Shown here one piece after another: positions 46,443-55,654 of a stretch of 64,000 nucleotides of DNA. Source of the DNA: Mangrovimonas sp. ST2L15 (GTDB taxonomy: Bacteria > Bacteroidota > Bacteroidia > Flavobacteriales > Flavobacteriaceae); contig NZ_LBIQ01000030.1 in assembly GCF_001280515.1 (NCBI RefSeq), forward strand, positions 1,178,001 to 1,242,000, in the 5' to 3' direction. The position numbers were made by a program, and so were the translations under genes. The notes beneath the pieces are model-generated. The model had not been told where the DNA came from and searched no databases. It saw nothing but the letters and a program-made list of their open reading frames with translations. The first letter of the stretch is position 1. Each line of letters starts with the position of its first letter.

Positions 46443-47927
46443 ATGGAGACAACAGATCTTACAAAAATGGTAGAAGAAATTGATGTGATTCTTGAGAAAA
46501 TAATTCAAGATCAACACAATTACAAACGTGTGCTCAAGGATATTCATCCCGACCATGAAAAGAGTGCGATTAACTTGATCCATTATCTCACCTTACGCTC
46601 GTTTGATCTACGCGAATTGCAACATCAGTTGGGTATTTTGGGAATGTCTAGATTGGCAAGGGCAGAAGCCCATACTGAGGCTAGTTTGAAAATTACGCGC
46701 TACTATTTGTTGAAGTTGCTTAATAAGTCTATTGACTGGCCACAGGATTTTAAGGTTTCAATTTTAGATAGTGAACGATTGTTGACTGATAAAACCAATG
46801 TTTTGTTTGGGAGGTCCCCAGAAAATAGAAAACAAAGGATCATGGTGACCATGCCTGGTTATGTTGCAAATGATAGGGAAACTGTTGAAAAAATGATTGT
46901 CAAGGGCATGAAAATAGCGCGTATAAACTGTGCTCATGACACTCAAGAAGATTGGTTCGATATCATACAACATATTAAGGCCGTAGATGCCACACTTGGG
47001 AGAAGAACCATAATTGCCATGGACATAAGTGGACCTAAAATAAGAACTGGAGAAGTGAAAAAGCCCATTGTTCTTTATGAAGGTGATGAATTACAATTGT
47101 CTCGAGTTCCTTTGGTGGGAAGAAAGGCGCAATATGATAAGAATGGGGCGCTTCAGGCTCCGGCAATTATTGCCTGTACATTGCCAGAAGTTTTTGATTA
47201 CCTCCATAAGGAAGATCGTGTATATTTTGATGATGGTGCCATTAAAAGTAAAATTATAGATTTAAATGGTGATATCGCCACAGTTAAAATTCTTAGGTCT
47301 GATGAAAAAGGGGTCAAATTAAAGGCGGATAAAGGAATTAACTTCCCAGATTCCAAACTGAACATTAGAGGGTTGACTCATACTGATAGGGAAAACTTAA
47401 AATTTATTGCAAAATATGCCGATATCGTCAATTTTTCCTTCGTTAACTCTGTTAGTGATGTTCAGGAAATGCATGAATGTTTAAAGGAATTGAATGCTTT
47501 GGATTCTTTAGGAGTAATTTATAAAATTGAGACCCAAGCTGCATTTAACCATTTGGAAGAGATTCTATTGGAAGCCTTAAAAGCGCCAAAGGTAGGAGTG
47601 ATGATAGCGAGAGGTGATTTGGCTATTGAAACAAGTTGGAAGGATTTGGGTTACATTCAAAAGGAAATGCTGGCATTGTGCAATGCCTGCCATATTCCCA
47701 TTGTTTGGGCTACTCAAGTTCTTGAAAAGCTAGCGAAGAAAGGACTTCCCAGTAGGTCTGAAATTACTGATGCGGTAACGGCAACAAAGGCGGAATGTAT
47801 TATGCTAAACAAAGGTCCTCATATTTTGAGAGCGATAGAGCTTTTGGATCAAATAATTGAGCATATGGAGCTATATCAAGATAAAAATGCGCCTTTGTTA
47901 CCGAAATTAAAAAAACTTAATCACTAA
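46443..47927 (+). CDS. Divergent pyruvate-kinase-like protein
   Basis: A 494-residue protein. The first 120 or so residues are a helical region without a pyruvate-kinase match (LTLRSFDLRELQHQLGILGMSRLARAEAH). The remainder follows the kinase barrel with variants: RINCAHD for RxNFSHG, MDISGPKIRTGEV for DTKGPEIR, YKIETQAAFNHLEEI with the catalytic-type lysine, MIARGDLAIE, IPIVWATQVLEKL, and MLNKGPHIL where normal enzymes have MLSGETA. The C-terminal allosteric domain is absent. A similar branch with MLNKGP exists in other bacteria as far as I recall. It may be a paralogue with another substrate; true pyruvate kinase activity is uncertain. Confidence 0.78.
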   Translation: METTDLTKMVEEIDVILEKIIQDQHNYKRVLKDIHPDHEKSAINLIHYLTLRSFDLRELQHQLGILGMSRLARAEAHTEASLKITRYYLLKLLNKSIDWPQDFKVSILDSERLLTDKTNVLFGRSPENRKQRIMVTMPGYVANDRETVEKMIVKGMKIARINCAHDTQEDWFDIIQHIKAVDATLGRRTIIAMDISGPKIRTGEVKKPIVLYEGDELQLSRVPLVGRKAQYDKNGALQAPAIIACTLPEVFDYLHKEDRVYFDDGAIKSKIIDLNGDIATVKILRSDEKGVKLKADKGINFPDSKLNIRGLTHTDRENLKFIAKYADIVNFSFVNSVSDVQEMHECLKELNALDSLGVIYKIETQAAFNHLEEILLEALKAPKVGVMIARGDLAIETSWKDLGYIQKEMLALCNACHIPIVWATQVLEKLAKKGLPSRSEITDAVTATKAECIMLNKGPHILRAIELLDQIIEHMELYQDKNAPLLPKLKKLNH

Positions 47928-48343
47928 TTACTAATAGCGTTTTTGTATTTGTCATAAAAATACATGGGTAGAAATCCGAAGTTTAGGATGACAATTCCCA
48001 ACGTGATTAAAACACTAGCACCCGGCCAATGTTGGATTTTAAACAAGACACCGGTCGTGCTAATTGCTACGGCGATGTAACCTAAGAAATACATTGTTTT
48101 TTTCATGGTAATTTGCTTTTTATGGGTGATTAATAATTGTGTTTCTATTTCAATATGTTCCAGGCCGGCTTCTCCAAATGCATCAATTGCCTGTTCGTAA
48201 GCTGTTTCAAAATCAGTTTCTAAAGATTGTTCCAAAAAGCAACAAATATGGTCTAGCAAACTATCAGATAAATCTTCAAGTGTAACACCTCTCAACATAA
48301 TATCATGCTTTATTTGAGCTATATGATTTTCTGTTAGATTCAT
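47924..48343 (-). CDS. Membrane protein downstream of PadR regulator
   Basis: A 139-residue protein with a cytoplasmic helical N-terminus (ITQIKHDI-like MNLTENHIAQIKHDIMLRG, LSDSLLDHICCFLEQ, YEQAIDAFGEAGLEHIE), reminiscent of the HAAS domain found in partners of PadR-like regulators, and two membrane segments (MYFLGYIAVAISTTGVLFKIQHWPG, VLITLGIVILNFGFLPMYF). The start overlaps padR by 4 bases, so it is its translational partner. Such pairs often tune membrane-protein expression, but the output here is unknown. It converges on the kinase-like gene with a 4-base overlap of stop regions. Confidence 0.75.
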   Translation of the reverse strand: MNLTENHIAQIKHDIMLRGVTLEDLSDSLLDHICCFLEQSLETDFETAYEQAIDAFGEAGLEHIEIETQLLITHKKQITMKKTMYFLGYIAVAISTTGVLFKIQHWPGASVLITLGIVILNFGFLPMYFYDKYKNAISN

Positions 48344-48678
48344 ATCATATTGGTTTTGGGTTTGATAATTAGTTGCATGGTAGATAGAAAGTCTGATAGC
48401 TCGTTAATTTTTTCACTTACTACCTGCTTGCCGTTTTGGGTCAAGTGGTAATATTTTCTTACTCTTTTGCCTATATACACTTTTTCAGTACTTAAAATCT
48501 TGTCAGCTTCCAATTTGTGAAGCATGGGATAAAGAGCTCCCTCAGTAATTTCAATTTTACCATTGGTAAGTTCTTTTACTCTTTGAGTGATTTCATAACC
48601 ATACATTTTATTGTTTTCCTCAAGAAGTTTTAAAATGATGGGTTGAAGTGTTCCTTTTATTAAATCTTTCGAATACAT
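48340..48678 (-). CDS. PadR-family transcriptional regulator
   Basis: A 112-residue winged-helix repressor of the PadR type. It shows MYGYEITQRVKELTNGKIEITEGALYPMLHKLEADKIL and GKRVRKYYHLTQNGKQVVSEKI, which are the recognition helix and wing, and ends with a short dimerisation helix. PadR proteins usually repress their own operon and respond to small molecules. The -7 box lies so close to the ATG that a leaderless mRNA is predicted. It is coupled to the downstream membrane protein by an ATGA overlap. Confidence 0.92.
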   Translation of the reverse strand: MYSKDLIKGTLQPIILKLLEENNKMYGYEITQRVKELTNGKIEITEGALYPMLHKLEADKILSTEKVYIGKRVRKYYHLTQNGKQVVSEKINELSDFLSTMQLIIKPKTNMI

Positions 48679-48682
48679 AAGT

Positions 48683-48690
48683 CAAATATA
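48683..48690 (-). promoter_or_regulatory. -7 box for padR, leaderless start predicted
   Basis: The minus strand reads TATATTTG, a perfect TAnnTTTG match. Only four bases separate it from the padR ATG at 48678, so the transcript start should fall at or next to the A of the start codon. Confidence 0.5.
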
Positions 48691-48900
48691 CATAAATATA
48701 TTAGGTATTAAAATTTTTAGGAATTTATTTTTATATAAGGTGTATCAGAAAGTGTGTAATCTGTCCCTAGTTTGTGTAAAAATTATACGGTTTTGAAATA
48801 GATGAAGGCTTATAGAGCTAATATTTTGGTTGTTTTTGGAATGGCACAGGGATTGAATAGGAGTCTGTGAAATCAAATTGAACAAATCGAAACATAATTA

Positions 48901-50298
48901 ATGAGAAAAAATAATAGTCCCTCAGAATTGAATTTGGAGTATCCAAATCAAAATCATCAAACAAATAAAACTTTCAATCCACGAAATACTATAGTTTTGG
49001 CGGGAACCTTTCTGCTAATGATTATTGCAGCTTTTCTTGCTGTTTATTATCAAGAACAATTTTTAGCCTTTAGAGAAGAGCGATTGAACTCTACTATTGG
49101 AGCCATTTTCTTTTGGATAGCCACTGGTTTATTCTTTTTCAAAGGAGGTTACTTCCTATACACCCTTTATTTATATTTCAGATATCGCTCAGTCAAGGCT
49201 GTTTCAAATGAGGAATTGCCTACTTGTACTGTGATTGTTCCTGCATACAATGAAGGTAAACAGGTGTATGCTACTTTATTGAGTCTAGCTCAAAGCGAGT
49301 ATCCTGAAGAAAAATTGGAATTGTTGGCTATAGATGATGGAAGTCAAGATAATACTTGGTTCTGGATGAATGAGGCTAAAAAAGTATTGGGAGATCGCGT
49401 TACAATCCTGCAGCAACCTAAAAATCAAGGGAAGAGGCATGCGCTTTATCGAGGTTTTAAAATGGGTAAAGGAGATATTTTTGTCACGGTAGATAGTGAT
49501 TCAGTTGTAGATTCTGATACGCTTAAAAACCTGGTAAGTCCTTTTGTTGTTAATGAGAAATGTGGGGCTGTAGCTGGAAACATTAGAGTTCTAAATAATG
49601 AGAAGGCATTGTTGCCGAAAATGCTTAATGTAAGTTTTGTATTAAGTTTTGAATTCGTAAGGTCAGCCGAAAGTCAATTAAATTCAGTATTGTGTACCCC
49701 TGGGGCTTTAGCGGCTTATAGAAGATCTGCTGTCTTTGCATGTTTGGATGAGTGGATTAATCAGACTTTTATGGGGCAGCCATCAGACATTGGAGAGGAC
49801 CGAGCGATGACTAACATGATATTGAAGCAAGGGCATTCTGTTCTATTCCAAAGAAATGCTTATGCTTATACAAACGTGCCAGAAAAGTATAAAGGTCTTT
49901 ACAAAATGTTCATTAGATGGGGTAGAAGTAATGTCAGGGAAAATATTGCCATGGCTAAATATGTATTCACCAATTTTAGGGAAGGTTCAAAGTCGGGAGC
50001 TAGACTTCTCTTTTTAAATCAATCCTTCAAAATTGTGATGTGTTATCCTTTTTTGATATTTATGTTACTATTCATATTAACACATCCGGTGCTTTTTATT
50101 AGTTCGACGTTGTTGGGTATTTTAATCTTTTCAAGTTTCCCAATGCTTTTCTATGCCAAACGGTACAAATTTTCAGAGTCCTTTTGGGCCTATTCATATA
50201 GTATCCTCTATACATTTGGATTGTTTTGGATTACGCCATATGCTATTGCTACGGCCAGTAGAAGAGGTTGGTTAACTAGGGATTTACCAACAGCTTAA
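48901..50298 (+). CDS. Processive GT2 glycosyltransferase (hyaluronan/PgaC-like)
   Basis: A 465-residue inner-membrane glycosyltransferase. Two N-terminal membrane segments (about 30-50 and 65-87) precede a GT-A domain with TCTVIVPAYNEG, LLAIDDGSQDNT, FVTVDSDS (DxD) and GEDRAMTN. FIRWGRSNVRE is the place of the Q/RxxRW motif of processive synthases. Two to three C-terminal membrane segments follow. Enzymes of this layout polymerise beta-linked sugars while exporting them (hyaluronan synthase, PgaC, cellulose synthase-like). The polymer is unknown and no accessory pga or bcs genes are adjacent. A terminator follows. Confidence 0.85.
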   Translation: MRKNNSPSELNLEYPNQNHQTNKTFNPRNTIVLAGTFLLMIIAAFLAVYYQEQFLAFREERLNSTIGAIFFWIATGLFFFKGGYFLYTLYLYFRYRSVKAVSNEELPTCTVIVPAYNEGKQVYATLLSLAQSEYPEEKLELLAIDDGSQDNTWFWMNEAKKVLGDRVTILQQPKNQGKRHALYRGFKMGKGDIFVTVDSDSVVDSDTLKNLVSPFVVNEKCGAVAGNIRVLNNEKALLPKMLNVSFVLSFEFVRSAESQLNSVLCTPGALAAYRRSAVFACLDEWINQTFMGQPSDIGEDRAMTNMILKQGHSVLFQRNAYAYTNVPEKYKGLYKMFIRWGRSNVRENIAMAKYVFTNFREGSKSGARLLFLNQSFKIVMCYPFLIFMLLFILTHPVLFISSTLLGILIFSSFPMLFYAKRYKFSESFWAYSYSILYTFGLFWITPYAIATASRRGWLTRDLPTA

Positions 50299-50326
50299 CA
50301 TAATAATAAGGGGCATATGGTGAGAG

Positions 50327-50358
50327 AGGCCTGTTTCAAAAGAAGCAGGCCTTTTTTC
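50327..50358 (+). terminator. Terminator of the GT2 gene
   Basis: AGGCCTG (50327-50333) pairs with CAGGCCT (50346-50352), followed by a run of T to 50357. Confidence 0.8.
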
Positions 50359-50737
50359 TATTTCGAAATTCATTTAGTTCCTTTAATTGTGCTTAAAGGG
50401 CTGCCTTTTAAATTCAATTATATTGCTATTGAGATATCTTTTGTATTGAATTAAATGATGAAGAAATAATACTTATTTATGAAGTACATGGTTTTTGAAA
50501 TTAAGAATGTAGGTTTATCTTAATATGGTGTGGTTTTTTAATTGTTTAAAATAAATATTTGTGTGAAATTGATGTAGAAATTATAGTATACGTGGTATAA
50601 AGGCCATTTTCCAGGAGAAATATTGTATTAATTATCAGGTTAACAGATGTTTAAAATGTGCTGTTTTAAGCTATTTAGAATAAGTATAAATAAATAATTA
50701 GCATTCATTAAAAAGTTCATTATTTCTATTAAGTTTG

Positions 50738-50745
50738 TAAATTTG
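50738..50745 (+). promoter_or_regulatory. -7 box of the nqr operon
   Basis: TAAATTTG matches TAnnTTTG; the leader to the nqrA ATG at 50784 would be about 34 bases. The -33 position shows GTTC rather than TTTG, so the match is partial. Confidence 0.5.
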
Positions 50746-50783
50746 CGTCGATTTTTTGCACAATTAAATTCAATATTGAACCT

Positions 50784-52139
50784 ATGTCAAACGACATTAA
50801 GATTAAAAAAGGTCTGACCATTAATCTTGTTGGTGAAGCTGAAAAAAGGCTGGAAAATGCCATTGTTAGCAACTTCTGCACCATCAGACCAGAAGATTTC
50901 CACGGAGTTCTTCCGAAACTTATCGCAAAAGAGGGTACTAAAGTTAAAGCAGGTGAAACTATTTTCTACAACAAAGATGTTGAAGAAATGAAGTTTGTAT
51001 CTCCAGTATCTGGTGAGGTAGTTGAAGTAGAACGTGGAGCGAGAAGACGTATCATGGCTATCAAGATTAAAGCCGATAAAGAGCAAAGCTATGTAGATCA
51101 TGGTAAATTTGATATCGCTGGAGCTGATGCAGAAAAAGTGAAGTCTTTTTTGCTTGCATCAGGTGCTTGGGTTTTTATCAAACAACGTCCTTATGATGTA
51201 ATTGCCAACCCTTCAAAATCGCCAAAAGCTATTTTTATTTCAGCTTATGGTACAGCGCCTTTGGCTGCAGATTATGATTTCACTCTGCAAGGTAAAGAAG
51301 CTGAGCTTCAGGCTGCTATTGACGCTTTAGGGAAATTGACATCAGGTAAAATCCATGTGAGTGTTGGAGCTAATTCCAATTCGCCTCTAGCGGGACTGTC
51401 TGGAATTACACTTCACAAAGTAAGTGGTCCTCACCCTTCTGGAAATGTTGGAACTCAAATCAATAGGATTGATCCTGTTAATAAAGGCGAAACTGTTTAT
51501 ACGGTTAATCCTCAAGATTTGGTGATCATAGGTGAATTGTTACTTACAGGTAAGTTTAATGCAGAACGTGTTGTGGCGTTAGCAGGATCTTCTGTGAAAA
51601 AACCAAGATACTTTAAAACCAAAATAGGTAGTGAAGTAGCAACAATGGTTTATGACAATGGAGTGGAGCAAAACGGTAACGACCGAATTATTTCTGGGAA
51701 CGTTTTAACCGGTAAACAAGTGAAGCCAGATGGTGCATTAGACTATTATAGCAATACCATAACGGTTATTCCAGAAGGAGATGATTATGATTTCTTCGGG
51801 TGGAATAGACCTATATTTAATAAAATATCAACTTCTAGAGCATTGACCTTTTCTTGGTTATCTCCTAAGAAGAAATTTGAACTGGATACAAATACCAACG
51901 GAGAGCATAGAGCATTTGTGGTAACTGGTAATTATGAAGAAGTTTTTCCTTTAGATATCTATCCAATGCAAATTCTAAAAGCTTGTATGTATAAAGATCT
52001 AGATGAAATGGAAGCTTTAGGAATGTATGAGGTAGCGCCAGAGGACTTTGCTTTAACTGAATTTGTTTGTGTTTCTAAACAACCACATCAAAAGATTATT
52101 AGAGAAGGATTGGATTTGATGATTAAAGAAATTGGTTAA
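50784..52139 (+). CDS. nqrA: Na+-translocating NADH:quinone reductase subunit A
   Basis: Peripheral cytoplasmic subunit of the six-subunit Na+-pumping NADH:quinone reductase, the entry point of the respiratory chain in many marine bacteria. The 451 residues show KIKKGLTINLVGEAE, RPEDFHGVLPKLIAKEGTKVKAGE, FVSPVSGEVVEVERGARRRI and GPHPSGNVGTQINRIDPVNKGE, all typical of NqrA, with length near the norm. It leads a tight operon, nqrABCDEF, that ends at a terminator 27 bases after nqrF. The ubiE and apbE products supply its quinone and flavin. Confidence 0.96.
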   Translation: MSNDIKIKKGLTINLVGEAEKRLENAIVSNFCTIRPEDFHGVLPKLIAKEGTKVKAGETIFYNKDVEEMKFVSPVSGEVVEVERGARRRIMAIKIKADKEQSYVDHGKFDIAGADAEKVKSFLLASGAWVFIKQRPYDVIANPSKSPKAIFISAYGTAPLAADYDFTLQGKEAELQAAIDALGKLTSGKIHVSVGANSNSPLAGLSGITLHKVSGPHPSGNVGTQINRIDPVNKGETVYTVNPQDLVIIGELLLTGKFNAERVVALAGSSVKKPRYFKTKIGSEVATMVYDNGVEQNGNDRIISGNVLTGKQVKPDGALDYYSNTITVIPEGDDYDFFGWNRPIFNKISTSRALTFSWLSPKKKFELDTNTNGEHRAFVVTGNYEEVFPLDIYPMQILKACMYKDLDEMEALGMYEVAPEDFALTEFVCVSKQPHQKIIREGLDLMIKEIG

Positions 52140-52177
52140 TGATTCGTTTTGTTCTTCAGAATGAAAAATAAGAAATA

Positions 52178-53377
52178 ATGAGTTTAAAAAGTACATTACA
52201 TAATTTAAAAGAAAAGTATAAAGGTACCAAGATGGCACCGGCGTTCAATGCGTTGCATACTTTTCTATATATGCCTAATGATACCACCCATGGTGGAACT
52301 CACATTAAGGCTGCCGATGATTTAAAACGTACCATGAATATCGTTATCATGGCCTTGGTGCCATGTTTGATTTTTGGAATGTTCAATGCGGGATATCAGC
52401 ATTATATTTCAGCTGGTGCACCTGTTGACTTTTTGTCTTGGGATGCGTTTTACATTGGATTGATAAAAGTATTACCACTAGTTATTGTTTCCTATGGTGT
52501 GGGATTGGGAATTGAATTCCTTTTCGCTACTATCAAGGGACATGAAGTGGAAGAGGGTTATTTGGTAACAGGAATGCTGGTTCCTTTAATCGTACCTGTA
52601 GATTTACCACTTTGGATGTTGGCTGTAGCCGTAGCCTTTGGTGTTGTTATCGGAAAAGAAGTATTTGGAGGAACTGGGATGAACATCCTAAATCCAGCTT
52701 TAACTATTCGTGCTTTCTTGTTCTTTGCTTATCCAACCTGGATGTCAGGGGATAAAGTATGGGTACATGGTGCTGTAGAGAGAGCTAATGAAATAGCTTC
52801 AGGAGCCAATGTTGATGCGATGTCTGGTGAAACAATTCTAGGTAGTTTAGCTCAGGGGCAGACCATTGATTATACATGGATGGATATGTTCTACGGTTTT
52901 ATTCCTGGTTCGGTGGGAGAGACCTCAACCTTCTTGATTTTACTAGGGGGTCTTTTCTTGATTTTTACCAAAATAGGAAGTTGGAGAATTATGCTGTCTT
53001 CTGTTTTAGGAGCCATAGCAATGGGCTTGATCTTTAACGGTGTTGTAAGCTCTGGTTGGATTGTAGAGGGTAGTAAGTTCTACGGATTAATGAGTGCCCC
53101 ATTTTGGCATCATTTATTGATTGGTGGTTTTGCCTTTGGTACTGTTTTCATGGCTACAGATCCAGTTACCGCTTCACAAACTAATAAAGGAAAATGGATT
53201 TACGGGTTCTTGGTAGGATTTATTTCTATCCTTATCCGTGTGTTCAATCCAGCTTACCCAGAGGGAGTAATGTTGGCCATATTATTGATGAACGTATTTG
53301 CACCTACTATTGACCACTATGTGGTTCAAGGTAATGTGAAGAAAAGAATGAAACGTTTAAAAGCAAAAACAGCTTAA
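52178..53377 (+). CDS. nqrB: Na+-translocating NADH:quinone reductase subunit B
   Basis: Integral membrane subunit carrying a covalently bound FMN and riboflavin and contributing to Na+ movement. The 399 residues have about ten membrane segments. The FMN-accepting threonine is expected in MSGETILGSLAQG at about residues 215-227; the family motif is SGAT, so Glu replaces the Ala while the Thr is kept. GGTGMNILNPALTIRAFLFF and FMATDPVTASQTNKGKWIYGF are diagnostic of the RnfD/NqrB family. The gap to nqrA is 38 bases. Attachment needs ApbE, whose gene begins at 63724. Confidence 0.96.
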   Translation: MSLKSTLHNLKEKYKGTKMAPAFNALHTFLYMPNDTTHGGTHIKAADDLKRTMNIVIMALVPCLIFGMFNAGYQHYISAGAPVDFLSWDAFYIGLIKVLPLVIVSYGVGLGIEFLFATIKGHEVEEGYLVTGMLVPLIVPVDLPLWMLAVAVAFGVVIGKEVFGGTGMNILNPALTIRAFLFFAYPTWMSGDKVWVHGAVERANEIASGANVDAMSGETILGSLAQGQTIDYTWMDMFYGFIPGSVGETSTFLILLGGLFLIFTKIGSWRIMLSSVLGAIAMGLIFNGVVSSGWIVEGSKFYGLMSAPFWHHLLIGGFAFGTVFMATDPVTASQTNKGKWIYGFLVGFISILIRVFNPAYPEGVMLAILLMNVFAPTIDHYVVQGNVKKRMKRLKAKTA

Positions 53378-53381
53378 GACA

Positions 53382-54179
53382 ATGAGTAATAAAACAGACA
53401 GTAACGTATATACCGTATTATTTGCCGTTGCAATGGTGATTATAGTTGGAGCATTGTTGGCTTTTACGGCTTCATCTTTAAGACCAAGAATTGATAAGAA
53501 TAAGCAGATTGAAAAGCAGCAAAACATACTTTATGCTATGGGTGTCAATAATAATGACGAGAGTAGCGCTGTGTTTGTGGATGCTAACCAAGCACCAGAG
53601 CTTTTCAATGAGTACATCAAAAAGCAATTGGTTCTAGATCTTAATGGTTCAGTTATTAAAGAAGTTGAAGGTGGAGAAATTGTTAAGGATTATGAAACCC
53701 AACCTAAAGATGACTATGGAACTGATGTTTATTTAATGGACATCAAAAAAGAGAAAGCAAATAAAGAACAAAGACGTTTGCCTTTATTTATTGGAGAGAA
53801 GGATGGAAAAACCTTTTACATCGCTCCAGTTTATGGTAAAGGATTATGGGATGCTATTTGGGGATTTGTTTCCATGGATGAGAATATGGTCGTACAAGGC
53901 GTATTTTTTGATCACGCTGGTGAGACACCCGGTTTAGGAGCCAATATTAAAGAGCGTTTCTTTATGGATGATTTTACTGGTGAGTATTTGTTGTCTCAAG
54001 GATCTTTTAAAGGAATTGATGTTGCTAAAGGTAATGCCGATCCTAAGAATGAAGACAAAGAAGATAACGCGGTTGATGCCATAGCAGGTGCTACTATTAC
54101 TGGAAACGGTGTAGCAGCCATGTTGAAAAGCGATTTGAAGCTTTACAAGCCTTATTTTGATAATTTAAAAAACAATTAA
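53382..54179 (+). CDS. nqrC: Na+-translocating NADH:quinone reductase subunit C
   Basis: A 265-residue subunit with one N-terminal membrane anchor (VLFAVAMVIIVGALLAFTASSL) and a periplasmic FMN-binding domain. The phosphoester-linked FMN site is AGATITGNGV at about residues 235-244, matching the ApbE flavinylation motif with the threonine present. DHAGETPGLGANI is the other FMN-domain signature. The start is 4 bases after nqrB. Length is close to that of other NqrC proteins. Confidence 0.96.
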   Translation: MSNKTDSNVYTVLFAVAMVIIVGALLAFTASSLRPRIDKNKQIEKQQNILYAMGVNNNDESSAVFVDANQAPELFNEYIKKQLVLDLNGSVIKEVEGGEIVKDYETQPKDDYGTDVYLMDIKKEKANKEQRRLPLFIGEKDGKTFYIAPVYGKGLWDAIWGFVSMDENMVVQGVFFDHAGETPGLGANIKERFFMDDFTGEYLLSQGSFKGIDVAKGNADPKNEDKEDNAVDAIAGATITGNGVAAMLKSDLKLYKPYFDNLKNN

Positions 54180-54182
54180 TTT

Positions 54183-54827
54183 ATGGGACTTTTATCTAAA
54201 AAAGACGCCAAGTTAATTACAGATCCATTAGCAGATAACAACCCTATTACTATTCAGGTATTAGGAATATGTTCAGCTTTAGCAATTACGGCGCAATTAA
54301 AAGCTTCAATTGTAATGGCTATTTCGGTAATGGCCGTGTTAGGAATTGGTAACGTAGTTATTTCTTTAATACGTAACATTATACCTTCAAAAATTAGAAT
54401 TATTGTGCAGTTGGTTGTTGTAGCTGCCTTGGTAATTATAGTAGATCAGGTTTTAAAAGCCTTCTCTTATGAATTGAGTAAAACCCTTTCGGTATTCGTG
54501 GGATTAATTATTACCAACTGTATCATTATGGGACGTTTTGAAGCTTTTGCCTTAGGTAACGGACCATGGAGATCTTTCCTTGACGGGATTGGTAACGCTG
54601 CTGGATATGGATTAATCCTTGTAATCGTTGGTTTCTTTAGAGAGCTTTTAGGTTCTGGAACTTTATTAGGATTTAAAGTTTTAGGAGACCCAATTGAAAA
54701 AACAGGTTTGTATTCAATAGGTTATGAGAATAACGGATTTATGTTGTTGTCACCTATGGCCTTGATTGTTGTTGGTATCATTATTTGGGTACAACGTAGT
54801 AGAAATAAAGATTTAATTGAAGACTAA
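54183..54827 (+). CDS. nqrD: Na+-translocating NADH:quinone reductase subunit D
   Basis: A 214-residue integral membrane subunit with six membrane segments. It shows NNPITIQVLGICSALAITAQLK, FVGLIITNCIIMGRFEAFALGN and FLDGIGNAAGYGLILVIVGFFRELLGSG, the RnfE/NqrD half of the inverted-repeat NqrD/NqrE pair that together hold an intramembrane iron centre. A conserved cysteine lies in each of GICSAL and TNCIIM. It begins 3 bases after nqrC. Confidence 0.96.
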   Translation: MGLLSKKDAKLITDPLADNNPITIQVLGICSALAITAQLKASIVMAISVMAVLGIGNVVISLIRNIIPSKIRIIVQLVVVAALVIIVDQVLKAFSYELSKTLSVFVGLIITNCIIMGRFEAFALGNGPWRSFLDGIGNAAGYGLILVIVGFFRELLGSGTLLGFKVLGDPIEKTGLYSIGYENNGFMLLSPMALIVVGIIIWVQRSRNKDLIED

Positions 54828-54903
54828 ATTTAGTTTATGGTTAGAGGTTGATGGTCTATTACAGGCAAGCAACTAACAACAAGAAACTAAAAACTAATAT
54901 CAA

Positions 54904-55653
54904 ATGGAACACGTAGAATTATTTTTCAAATCAATATTTATAGATAACATGGTATTTGCCACGTTCCTTGGGATGTGTTCTTACCTTGCGGTATCTAAAA
55001 AAGTAAGTACAGCAGTTGGTCTAGGGGCAGCAGTTATTTTCGTATTAGCTGTAACTGTGCCGGTAAACTGGTTACTCGATCAATATGTACTTCAACCAGG
55101 TGCTTTAAAATGGTTAGGAGAAGAATATGCTTCTTATGATTTGAGTTTCCTTTCTTTTATTATGTTTATTGCTACCATTGCAACCATGGTTCAATTGGTA
55201 GAAATCGTAGTAGAGAAATTTTCTCCAGCGTTGTATAATTCTTTGGGTATTTTCTTACCATTGATTGCTGTTAACTGTGCTATCTTGGGTGGTTCATTAT
55301 TCATGCAGTCTAGAGAAATTCCTTCTATAGGTTTGGCCTTTAATTATGGAATTTCTTCTGGTATAGGTTGGTTCTTGGCTATTTTGGCCATTGCTGCTAT
55401 CCGTGAGAAAATTAGATATTCAAACGTGCCTGCTCCATTACGAGGATTAGGTATCACCTTTATCATTACTGGGCTTATGGCCATCGGTTTTATGAGTTTT
55501 GGAGGTATGTTGACAGGTGGAGATGATGCTGGAAAGAAGGAAGAGAAATCTGCTGTTATAGAGCAACCCGCAACACCAAATGAAGAATTGGTAAAGGAAG
55601 AGGTTAAAGAAGAAGTAAAAACATTAGCTAATAATACTAAAGTAAACGAGTAA
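54904..55653 (+). CDS. nqrE: Na+-translocating NADH:quinone reductase subunit E, extended tail
   Basis: A 249-residue membrane subunit, the partner of NqrD, with six segments and the conserved cysteines in [11 protein letters not shown] and [14 protein letters not shown]. Vibrio NqrE is about 198 residues; here about 45 extra residues form a charged, Glu/Lys-rich cytoplasmic or periplasmic tail after [11 protein letters not shown]. The gap to nqrD is 76 bases, the longest in the operon, with no structure I can see. nqrF follows after 1 base. Confidence 0.95.
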   Translation: MEHVELFFKSIFIDNMVFATFLGMCSYLAVSKKVSTAVGLGAAVIFVLAVTVPVNWLLDQYVLQPGALKWLGEEYASYDLSFLSFIMFIATIATMVQLVEIVVEKFSPALYNSLGIFLPLIAVNCAILGGSLFMQSREIPSIGLAFNYGISSGIGWFLAILAIAAIREKIRYSNVPAPLRGLGITFIITGLMAIGFMSFGGMLTGGDDAGKKEEKSAVIEQPATPNEELVKEEVKEEVKTLANNTKVNE

Positions 55654-55654
55654 C

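Larger units (their letters stand above)
50299..50783. other. AT-rich gene-free region upstream of nqrA
   Basis: Nearly 490 bases with no credible gene. It holds the GT2 terminator at 50327-50358 and the nqrA -7 box at 50738-50745. The 380 bases between are very AT-rich without clear repeats or structure; a regulatory or DNA-bending role cannot be judged by eye. Confidence 0.5.
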
